Under the pieces are notes generated by a model. That model was not told the DNA's origin, did no database searches, and was given only the letters and a program-made list of their open reading frames with translations. This document shows positions 7,167 through 13,046 of a stretch of DNA of 13,707 nucleotides, in pieces. Made by a program: the position numbers and the translations under genes. Position 1 is the first letter of the stretch; every line of letters starts with the position of its first letter. The stretch comes from Anaerolineae bacterium (lineage in GTDB: Bacteria; Chloroflexota; Anaerolineae; B4-G1; DUEL01), in contig JAFGOJ010000032.1 of NCBI GenBank assembly GCA_016926575.1, positions 1-13,707 of the forward strand, written 5' to 3'.

Positions 7167-8003
7167 TCACAGTGTTACGACCATGCCATCGCAGGCCAGA
7201 TCGCAGCCGGGGTACAGCAACGCGCGCAGCGAGTCGGGTGCGAGGCCCAGGTGGCCGATGTGAGTGAAGAGAACGCGCTGCGCTCCGACGCGGGTGGCCC
7301 ATTCCATCGATTCGAGGATGGGGCGGTGGCGGCCCTGGCCCTCTTCCAGGATGGGTTGGTAGCGTTGGTGCATCTGGTCGCGGGAGAAGAAGGCGCCGTC
7401 GAGGATGAGCAGGTCGGCTCCGGCGACGGAGTCGTCGTCCACCTCTTCGAAGTCTGGGGCGTAGAAGACGCGCTTGCCGCCTCGCTCGATCAGCAGCCCG
7501 GCGGTGGTAAACGGGCGGGTGTGGTGGGTATCCAGGAAGGTGATGGAGAGGCCGTGGGGCAGCGCGAGGGTCTGCCCGACTTGCACCGGGCGGCGGGCGA
7601 ACGGGCGGCGGTCGTACTGGCTGACCTCGGCGGCGATCAGGTAGCGGAAGGCCTCTTCGATGCGTTCCCAGCCGTCGTCCATGGCGTAGATGGGGAGGAC
7701 GGGGAGTTCGGAGAGGCGGCGCAAGGAGGCCAGGTCATCCAGCCCGAGGTAGTGGTCGGCGTGGGGGTGGGTGATGATGATGTGGTCGATGTGCGCGAGG
7801 ATTTCGTAGGGCACGGCGTAGAGTTGGGCGTAGATATCGGGGCCGGCGTCTACGAGCACGGTATCGTTGATGAGGATGGCGGAGCGGCTGCGGCGGGCGC
7901 GCGGGTCGGTGAGGGCTGCTGTGCATTGGGGGCAATCGCATCCCCAGCGGGGGATGGCCCGCGCAGCGGAGGTACCTAAGAAGCGAATGGTCACAGATGA
8001 CAT
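7167..8003 (-). CDS. Metallo-beta-lactamase-fold hydrolase, PhnP-like
   Basis: A 278-residue soluble metal-dependent phosphodiesterase-like protein. The beta-lactamase-fold metal motif is THPHADH (His79, His81, Asp83, His84). Further ligand candidates are His160/His161 (DTHHT), Asp184 (YAPDFEE) and His248/His251 (FTHIGH). Near the N-terminus, GCDCPQC (Cys22, Cys24, Cys27) matches the extra zinc-binding cysteines of PhnP, the phosphoribosyl 1,2-cyclic phosphate phosphodiesterase. The opening VTIRFLGTSAARAIPRWGC is also PhnP-like. No phosphonate genes are nearby, so the natural substrate may be another cyclic phosphodiester. I chose ATG 8003 (GGAAAGG upstream on the minus strand). An open frame continues to 8336, but that extension runs through the hairpins and promoter at 8027-8360 and lacks protein-like character. 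Confidence 0.9.
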   Translation of the reverse strand: MSSVTIRFLGTSAARAIPRWGCDCPQCTAALTDPRARRSRSAILINDTVLVDAGPDIYAQLYAVPYEILAHIDHIIITHPHADHYLGLDDLASLRRLSELPVLPIYAMDDGWERIEEAFRYLIAAEVSQYDRRPFARRPVQVGQTLALPHGLSITFLDTHHTRPFTTAGLLIERGGKRVFYAPDFEEVDDDSVAGADLLILDGAFFSRDQMHQRYQPILEEGQGRHRPILESMEWATRVGAQRVLFTHIGHLGLAPDSLRALLYPGCDLACDGMVVTL

Positions 8004-8026
8004 AAGGGCCTTTCCGGGCAAGATAG

Positions 8027-8061
8027 TGCTCCCGCAGGCTATGTAAGGGCTTGCGGGAGCA
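8027..8061 (-). promoter_or_regulatory. Stem-loop in the leader of the hydrolase mRNA
   Basis: TGCTCCCGCA at 8027-8036 and TGCGGGAGCA at 8052-8061 form a perfect 10-bp stem. It extends to 13 bp with one G-T pair and closes on a 9-nt loop. It lies between the predicted promoter (8081-8108) and the ATG at 8003, so it would be in the 5' untranslated region. There is no T-tract. I do not recognise a riboswitch class; a protein-binding site, mRNA stabiliser or isolated repeat are all possible. Confidence 0.5.
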
Positions 8062-8080
8062 GTCGAACGCACGTGAGTGT

Positions 8081-8108
8081 ATTCTACACCAAACTGGCGG
8101 GTACGCAA
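8081..8108 (-). promoter_or_regulatory. Sigma70-like promoter of the PhnP-like gene
   Basis: Minus strand: TTGCGT (8108-8103) and TAGAAT (8086-8081) with a 16-nt spacer. The start would be near 8074, giving a leader of about 70 nt that contains the stem-loop at 8027-8061. Confidence 0.5.
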
Positions 8109-8190
8109 AACCTGCCAGTCGTGGCAGTACTCATTCACCGAAGTAATCGCAGGACATAGCAAGGATTTCTGTGACACGTTTGGATTCAAA

Positions 8191-8362
8191 ACGATTGTGT
8201 AACTGCTCAGCTTACGCTTCGCAGTTGCCTTTCCCGCCGCAGGAAGGCGGAGTGGGGGTTTTGCGGGCGGCGAAGCCGCCCGCAAAACCCCCACCTTCTC
8301 CCTTCGACGTGCCAGGCGTGTAACTGCCAGGCGCACAGCCTGAGCAGTTACACGATTGTGTA
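8191..8362. repeat. Composite palindromic (MITE-like) element, about 172 bp
   Basis: The ends are a perfect 14-bp inverted repeat, GTGTAACTGCTCAG (8197-8210) and CTGAGCAGTTACAC (8340-8353). The match continues outward for several bases with two mismatches. An 11-bp direct repeat, ACGATTGTGTA, occurs at 8191-8201 and 8352-8362. The centre (8252-8294) is a perfect 20-bp stem with a GAA loop. Two smaller hairpins lie just inside the ends: 8201-8226 (AACTGC/GCAGTT) and 8317-8354 (CGTGTAACTGC...GCAGTTACACG, one bulge). No coding capacity. The rest of the 8004-8666 gap holds the promoters and leader listed separately; 8375-8520 has nothing I can assign. Confidence 0.75.
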
Positions 8363-8574
8363 GATTCTGGATATGTGTCGAGGGTCAAGCAGGAGGCGCA
8401 GGGGCTGGTAGGGCCGCTGGCCGAATTGGGTGGCCTGCCGGCCCTGCTCGATGAGACAATGCCCGGCAAACAGCCGCGGAAAGACGTTTCGTTGGTTGAA
8501 TCGAAAGCGGTTACCATACGGGAGGGAGGGTATACCGGGGTTGGTGTGGGATCATTATCGATAGTTGTGGATGA

Positions 8575-8602
8575 TTGCTTTTCTATTCTAATATGATAAA
8601 AT
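8575..8602 (+). promoter_or_regulatory. Candidate sigma70-like promoter of the NTPase-winged-helix gene
   Basis: TTGCTT (8575-8580) and TAAAAT (8597-8602) are separated by 16 nt in a strongly AT-rich stretch (8550-8640). It is the only such stretch in the gap. Transcription would start near 8610, about 57 nt before the ATG at 8667. Being AT-rich, the stretch offers alternative -10 matches (TATGAT at 8593), so the exact hexamers are uncertain. Confidence 0.4.
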
Positions 8603-8666
8603 CTTACAAGAAATGTTTATCGTCTGATTCTTCCGCAAGAAACCTCTCGCCAGGGAGACTAACAGT

Positions 8667-10208
8667 ATGTCGCAGGATGCCTTTTCGCTAAAAAAGAGAA
8701 ACTGGCTCCAACAAATCGGTTTTGTAAACGGCAATCCCTTTGCCACGAGTGAAGCTGATCGCGAAACCCGGTTGCTCCCAGAGTTTTTTGTAGATACGGG
8801 CTACTATCACCTTGTCTGGGGAGATGAGACTGTTCCTCAAACGACGCTTCTTTTTGCTCCTCGTGGAGGAGGGAAGACCGCCTATCGGGTTATGCTGCAG
8901 GATCAGTGCTGCCCGGCCAGTGTTGACTCGAACGTACTCGCCGTTCAGTACACATCTTTCGAGTTTGCTTTGCGAGAGTTAGGCGAGCGTGGGAGGATAG
9001 ACGTCGAGACCCATATCCGAAAGATCCTTTGGAATGGCTTGCCAGTTCTATGGGATGCATTGTGCAAGAACAGGAAACGAGCGGCTGATTTTCCTGCAGC
9101 GCAACGAGACCAATTAGGCGGCTGGTTGAAACAGTTCGCTCCAGCCAGTATCGAACCGGCTCAAGTTTTAGTGCGCATTCAATCCGTCGAGCCAGAATTC
9201 AAACCGTCGTGGAGCGATTTTCGAGAGCACGTGCAAAGCGGAAGGCTCAGGGAGCTTGTGTCGCCCGTCGGAAATCCGGTCGTGCAGCTTATCGCTGACG
9301 TTGTCGAAAGTGACGCCACGTTTTCTTCGAATCCACTTTCGGCTTCTGAACTTCTAGAAGGTTTTGTGCGGTTGGTCCAAGCCAGCACCGAGATTCAAGC
9401 CGTCTACGTTTTGCTGGACAGACTGGACGAGACTACAGAAACAGCCGACAGCCCAGAGACGATTGTGGCGCTGCTCGAACCGTTGTTGGCCAATCTCACC
9501 CTGGTCGAGATGGCAGGGCTGGCCTTCAAGCTATTCTTGCCCAGGTCTGTATTGTCTGCCCTTCGGAGCCGTCGCACTATACGGATGGATCGATTCGAGA
9601 TCTACGACATCGAGTGGGAAGACCGGTTGCTCGTCGAAATGCTGCGCAAGCGGTTGCTGACGTACAGCAACAGCAAAATTCAGACACTGGCACAAATTTG
9701 CGCCTCGCCTTTGGCCGAGTCCATCGACCAGGAGATCGTCAAGTGGGTGGACGGTTCGCCCCGGCAGTTGTTGCAGTTGGGGAAGTTGCTCTTTCAGGTG
9801 CACGTCGACCGACCGGGTGAAATCCCGATGCTGCTCGGCGACGAAGATTGGGCGACGGCGCGGGCGATTTTTCTGAAAGAGCATCTGCCCTTGTTGAGAA
9901 TCGACGAATCTGCGCCTCAGGCTTTCGTAGGGCGGCGTCGCATATCGCTGACTGCGCTCGAACACAGCTTCCTGCTGGCTCTGTGCAGAAGCGGGGGGTG
10001 GTGTGAAAAGGAGAAACTTGTAGACCAGGTGTGGGGTGGGGGAGAGGGAGTGACGGACCAGGCCGTCAGCCGGCTGGTATGGAGGATTCGGGAGAAAATC
10101 GAGCCGCAGCCCAGCGTGCCGACGTATCTGCTGACGGAGTACGGCTTCGGGTTTCGGCTAGAGAACGCGGCAGGCCTGAGTCCATCGCCCGCTGTAGAGC
10201 GAAAGTAA
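8667..10208 (+). CDS. P-loop NTPase with C-terminal OmpR-type winged-helix DNA-binding domain
   Basis: A 513-residue cytosolic protein. The N-terminal NTPase domain opens with NPFATSEADRE (residues 23-33). It has Walker A APRGGGKT (64-71) and Walker B VYVLLDRLDE (246-255), and the long 71-246 span between them is largely helical in character. SPRQLLQLGKLLF (364-376) looks like the sensor-2/lid part of STAND- or AAA-like switches. Residues about 422-500 form a winged helix of the OmpR/PhoB transcriptional-regulator type: RRISLTALEHSFLLALC, VDQVWG, TDQAVSRLVWRIREKIE, and the wing YLLTEYGFGFRL. No receiver domain is present. I infer an NTP-switched DNA-binding protein, a candidate regulator or sensor of the CHAT operon downstream. 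AGGGAG at 8652-8657 (9-nt spacing) supports ATG 8667. GC content is lower than in the genes to the left. Confidence 0.9.
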   Translation: MSQDAFSLKKRNWLQQIGFVNGNPFATSEADRETRLLPEFFVDTGYYHLVWGDETVPQTTLLFAPRGGGKTAYRVMLQDQCCPASVDSNVLAVQYTSFEFALRELGERGRIDVETHIRKILWNGLPVLWDALCKNRKRAADFPAAQRDQLGGWLKQFAPASIEPAQVLVRIQSVEPEFKPSWSDFREHVQSGRLRELVSPVGNPVVQLIADVVESDATFSSNPLSASELLEGFVRLVQASTEIQAVYVLLDRLDETTETADSPETIVALLEPLLANLTLVEMAGLAFKLFLPRSVLSALRSRRTIRMDRFEIYDIEWEDRLLVEMLRKRLLTYSNSKIQTLAQICASPLAESIDQEIVKWVDGSPRQLLQLGKLLFQVHVDRPGEIPMLLGDEDWATARAIFLKEHLPLLRIDESAPQAFVGRRRISLTALEHSFLLALCRSGGWCEKEKLVDQVWGGGEGVTDQAVSRLVWRIREKIEPQPSVPTYLLTEYGFGFRLENAAGLSPSPAVERK

Positions 10209-10260
10209 GAAAGCTGTTATCACCTTGTCACATTTGAGTCAAGCGTCGGCACGCCTGCCC

Positions 10261-10269
10261 TGGTATCAT
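10261..10269 (+). promoter_or_regulatory. Candidate extended -10 promoter
   Basis: TGGTATCAT is a match to the extended -10 form (TGnTATnnT). No convincing -35 lies 16-18 nt upstream, which extended -10 promoters can tolerate. Transcription would start near 10276 and run through the short ORF at 10317 to the terminator at 10390-10438. Reading through that terminator would express the CHAT gene. The site is near enough to the winged-helix protein gene to be autoregulated, but I see no clear operator repeat. Confidence 0.35.
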
Positions 10270-10316
10270 GAGGACACTTCACAAGAGGGGAGGTGGCTCT
10301 ATCGACTAGGAGAGGA

Positions 10317-10388
10317 ATGGACACAATCAACACTCGGTTAGTCAGCAGAAAAGGAGGCAAGATCGAGAAAACAACTCAGTTCCGATGA
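10317..10388 (+). CDS. Possible 23-residue leader peptide or small ORF
   Basis: ATG 10317 to TGA 10386-10388 encodes 23 residues, starting MDTINTRLVSRKGG and ending KTTQFR. It is basic and hydrophilic, with no membrane segment. An overlapping AGGAGAGG sits at 10308-10315, so the initiation site is good although close to the ATG. The stop codon ends one nucleotide before the left stem of the intrinsic terminator. That position is what one expects of a leader peptide in a ribosome-controlled attenuator, but no run of one regulatory amino acid is present. It could equally be a chance ORF in a terminated leader or small RNA. Confidence 0.3.
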   Translation: MDTINTRLVSRKGGKIEKTTQFR

Positions 10389-10389
10389 A

Positions 10390-10438
10390 AGCCCTTTCAC
10401 GACGATCGCCAAGGGGTCGCGAAAGGGCTATTTTTTTT
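10390..10438 (+). terminator. Strong intrinsic terminator between the two NTPase genes
   Basis: AGCCCTTTC (10390-10398) pairs perfectly with GAAAGGGCT (10421-10429). After an A/C mismatch, CGAC (10400-10403) pairs with GTCG (10416-10419). The stem is followed by A and then eight T residues (10431-10438). This is the clearest terminator in the window. It either ends the transcript of the winged-helix NTPase gene or a short leader RNA from 10261. It lies only 25 nt before the chosen start of the CHAT gene, so that gene needs either read-through or a promoter not visible between 10439 and 10463. Confidence 0.85.
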
Positions 10439-10463
10439 GAAGGGGCAGCTTTGGGAGGATGAG

Positions 10464-12665
10464 GTGCATAAGCACACTTGGGCCAGATATCTCAAGACCG
10501 GACGGCCTTGTTCTGACTTGCGTTTTATTTTATTGCTTTGTATAATTGTTGCAGGCTTGGGGATTTTGATACCGTCTGCAGGATGTGTCGCGCGTGGTGC
10601 CGCAAGTCAGAAAAATACCTCTCCACTGATAGATCTGGAACCGATGCAGATGACAGGGAATTCATCGAAGTCAGAATCGGCGTTTGATGGTTGGTTGAGG
10701 TTGCTTCGTTTTATCGATGACCCTGATTTAGGGCGTTTTCGTAATCCTTTCGATTTTCCCTACGCAGAAAATGACCCCGCTTTGGAGGAGTGTTTCATCT
10801 CCGCCTTCAATTTACAGCCGTTACGCACGCCGGGTCACAGCCTCGTGCTGGGAGAACCCGGGAGTGGAAAGACGGCTCTCTGCAAGATGTTGAAGGACCA
10901 GTTGGAGAAAGACAAGCTTACAACGGTCACCTCAAGTCTGGATCGGTTTACAACCGATTTCGAGAGCCAGACGACAGCCGCGAAAGATCACACGTATATC
11001 TTATTGGACGTCGCGGACCGAGAAGACATCGACGAAAAGACTTGGCAAGTGTTGCGCCGTGTTTTCAATAATGACCGAACTGGAAACGTGTCGGCGAAGG
11101 TTTTTCTGCCGGCGCGATTTCGGCTTACTGTAAAAGACCTCAGTCCTTTAGAGTTATTGCCGGGATGGCCTCCCGAAAAACTGGAAGCGTTGATTCAATC
11201 GCGTATGGGATGGGCCAGTGGAGGAACATTTTCTTCGCTGGCTGAAATCAGTGACAGGTTGCTGCAGGAGCGGAGTCCGGACACCATGTTGGCCACTATG
11301 GCGCTTACGCCGCGGATGTTGCTGCAGTTAGGACAACGTTTATTCGATTTACGTGCCTCCCGTTCAATAGCAGAGAGCACACCACTGCTCCAGGCAGAAG
11401 ACTGGCTCGATTTTCTTCCGCTCTCCTCGCCGGTTCCCCCCGCTGCCCCATCAAGAGCTTCACGAGTGCCCCCCATTCCACTGCGGTTGCGTCTGAAGTA
11501 CGACCCCGACGAGAGGACAATGTCTGTGATTGGTCTTGGGGAAGCACGCGATCAAGAAGAACAAATGGGGCCCCCACACAAAGAGACGTTTTCTGCCGAT
11601 CGATTGCCGTTAATTATGAGGACGTTGAGGGGCGGCGACTACCAAGGCAAGGAAGAACGAAAAGTGCTGCAAGATTTAGATCTGCTCGATGAGCAAGGCA
11701 GAGAGAAAAAACTTGGGAAGCATCTTTACGACTGGCTCGGAGATCAAGTAAAAGGCAGCTTGAGAGAATCGAGGAAGTATACCAATGCCGCTTTACCTGT
11801 GCATCTATATTTTCATGCCGAAGAGTACCCCCTCTTTGTCATATCTTGCCCGTGGGAGTTGATACACGACGGAAAACGACATTTGGCTGTCGAGCGAAAC
11901 GAGTTCGGCATCAGCCTCGTTCGCCACCTGATCTATGGAGACAAGCCGCTGCGGCTGGGAACCGCTCTTCCCATCCGCGTTTTGTACGTTGCTCCGCGTC
12001 TGCACCACGCGGAATTGCCAGAATGGACCGCGCGCGAAGAATGGGAGGCTATTCCGCTCTCTTGTAGGGTCCAACAAGAGCCGGATGACATTTGCACGTT
12101 CGATGCACTCAGAGCGCGCTTGAAGGCTGGTAGTTCCGCTACCATCCTTCACTTCGATGGACATGGTTGCTGGGGGGCTCAATGTCCAGACCCGACGTGC
12201 AGATGGATCAGCGATGACGATGCGTTACGATGCGAGGCGTGTGGCGCAGACCTGTGCGAGATCGAATCGACCAGTTACCTGTTTTTCGAGACGGAAGATG
12301 GTGAGATCGACCCTGTTTCTGCCGAGAGGTTCCAAAACTGTGTTGAGGGGAGAGGTCTAGCCGCTATTATTCTCAGCACGTGCGAGTCGGCTGCAGTGGG
12401 CGGATCTAGCGTCTTCAATAGTATGGCGCCCGGTCTATTCCTGGCGCACATTCCCGCACTTGTCGGTATGCAATTTTCGATTAAAGTAAAGCCTGCATAC
12501 GATTTCATGCAGGCTTTTTATGACGTACTTGGCCAAACCGGATGCCTGACCGAGGCAGTTGCCGCCGGACGGGACGAATTGAAAACGACTCCGGACTGGT
12601 ACGTACCGGTGCTCTATCTCAGAGGCGAAGACGACGAAGGGCGTTTTTTCTCCCCTTTATCATAG
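10464..12665 (+). CDS. P-loop NTPase fused to a CHAT caspase-like peptidase with a Cys4 insertion
   Basis: A 733-residue protein if started at GTG 10464 (GGGAGG at 10453-10458, 5-nt spacing). TTG 10437 lies in the terminator T-tract and is rejected. ATG 10644 is a shorter alternative that removes a hydrophobic segment (residues about 21-40). The NTPase part begins NPFDFPYAEND, with Walker A GEPGSGKT (130-137), Walker B YILLDVAD (Asp182) and TPRMLLQLGQRLF (282-294), all matching the gene at 8667. A Pro/Ala linker near 322-337 leads to the CHAT domain (about 340-733). Its catalytic His567 sits in LHFDGHG and Cys640 in IILSTCESA. CPDPTC (574-579) and CEAC (590-593) between them suggest a zinc ribbon. 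CHAT proteins are caspase/separase-related proteases of conflict and cell-death systems. It is first in a tight operon with Trypco2 and a STAND NTPase. Confidence 0.9.
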   Translation: MHKHTWARYLKTGRPCSDLRFILLLCIIVAGLGILIPSAGCVARGAASQKNTSPLIDLEPMQMTGNSSKSESAFDGWLRLLRFIDDPDLGRFRNPFDFPYAENDPALEECFISAFNLQPLRTPGHSLVLGEPGSGKTALCKMLKDQLEKDKLTTVTSSLDRFTTDFESQTTAAKDHTYILLDVADREDIDEKTWQVLRRVFNNDRTGNVSAKVFLPARFRLTVKDLSPLELLPGWPPEKLEALIQSRMGWASGGTFSSLAEISDRLLQERSPDTMLATMALTPRMLLQLGQRLFDLRASRSIAESTPLLQAEDWLDFLPLSSPVPPAAPSRASRVPPIPLRLRLKYDPDERTMSVIGLGEARDQEEQMGPPHKETFSADRLPLIMRTLRGGDYQGKEERKVLQDLDLLDEQGREKKLGKHLYDWLGDQVKGSLRESRKYTNAALPVHLYFHAEEYPLFVISCPWELIHDGKRHLAVERNEFGISLVRHLIYGDKPLRLGTALPIRVLYVAPRLHHAELPEWTAREEWEAIPLSCRVQQEPDDICTFDALRARLKAGSSATILHFDGHGCWGAQCPDPTCRWISDDDALRCEACGADLCEIESTSYLFFETEDGEIDPVSAERFQNCVEGRGLAAIILSTCESAAVGGSSVFNSMAPGLFLAHIPALVGMQFSIKVKPAYDFMQAFYDVLGQTGCLTEAVAAGRDELKTTPDWYVPVLYLRGEDDEGRFFSPLS

Positions 12666-12674
12666 GAGGCTGTG

Positions 12675-13004
12675 ATGGCAGAAAAAATCGGTTTACACGA
12701 ATTGTTGAAGCAACTGCGGGCGGAGTTGATGGAAGAAACGCCCTCGACGGACAAGCTGTTCTTCGTCGAGGGCGCTGAGATCGAACTCTACGTCACCGCC
12801 ACCCGGGAAGCCCAAGGCGGCATCGATATATCGGTGCTGACGTTCGGCGGCCTGGAAGCGGGCGCATCCACCGGACGCGAGCAGGGCCACAAGGTGACTC
12901 TGAAACTGAAACCTCTGATCACGTACGAAGAGGCGCGGAAACAATGGAGAGCAGGGACGCTCGACCCCACTGCTCAGCCACTGATAAAAGGGCCCAAGAA
13001 GTAA
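12675..13004 (+). CDS. Trypco2 (trypsin-co-occurring domain 2) family protein
   Basis: A 109-residue single-domain protein. MAEKIGLHELLKQLRAEL, then FFVEGAEIELYVTATREAQGGIDISVLTFGG (29-59), and HKVTLKLKPL (72-81) match the Trypco2 family pattern: an N-terminal helix, then a 'b-strand, gap, T[HR]xVxLxLKP' sheet. The C-terminal tail is basic and proline-containing. In described systems the domain is found fused to or beside trypsin-like proteases, CHAT peptidases and STAND NTPases, and is thought to be an adaptor or sensor in conflict systems; its biochemistry is not established. AGGAGG (12664-12669) overlaps the CHAT stop codon and lies 5 nt from ATG 12675, so the two are expected to be translated together. 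GTG 12672 is an in-frame alternative. It is followed 42 nt later by the next NTPase gene. Confidence 0.88.
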   Translation: MAEKIGLHELLKQLRAELMEETPSTDKLFFVEGAEIELYVTATREAQGGIDISVLTFGGLEAGASTGREQGHKVTLKLKPLITYEEARKQWRAGTLDPTAQPLIKGPKK

Positions 13005-13046
13005 GGGCCACGCATTCATCAGCTATATCTTGAAGGAGAAAACAAA

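Noticed and set aside
8004..8336. N-terminal extension of the PhnP-like hydrolase by 111 codons
   Set aside because: The extension crosses the predicted promoter, leader stem-loop and palindromic element, and family members begin near the VTIRFLGTS strand at ATG 8003.
8191..8362. CRISPR or tandem-repeat array
   Set aside because: The repeats are inverted and nested, without regularly spaced direct repeats and unique spacers. No tRNA or rRNA gene was recognised anywhere in the window either.
8375..8596. 73-codon open frame in the gap before the NTPase-winged-helix gene
   Set aside because: The start is GTG without a ribosome binding site. The first half (LVGPLAELGGLPALLDE) faintly recalls the N-terminus of some IS1634-like transposases and could be a decayed remnant, but it is too short to support, and the frame runs into the AT-rich promoter.
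10437..10463. TTG start for the CHAT-NTPase
   Set aside because: The codon lies in the T-tract of the intrinsic terminator with no ribosome binding site. GTG 10464 has GGGAGG at 5 nt.
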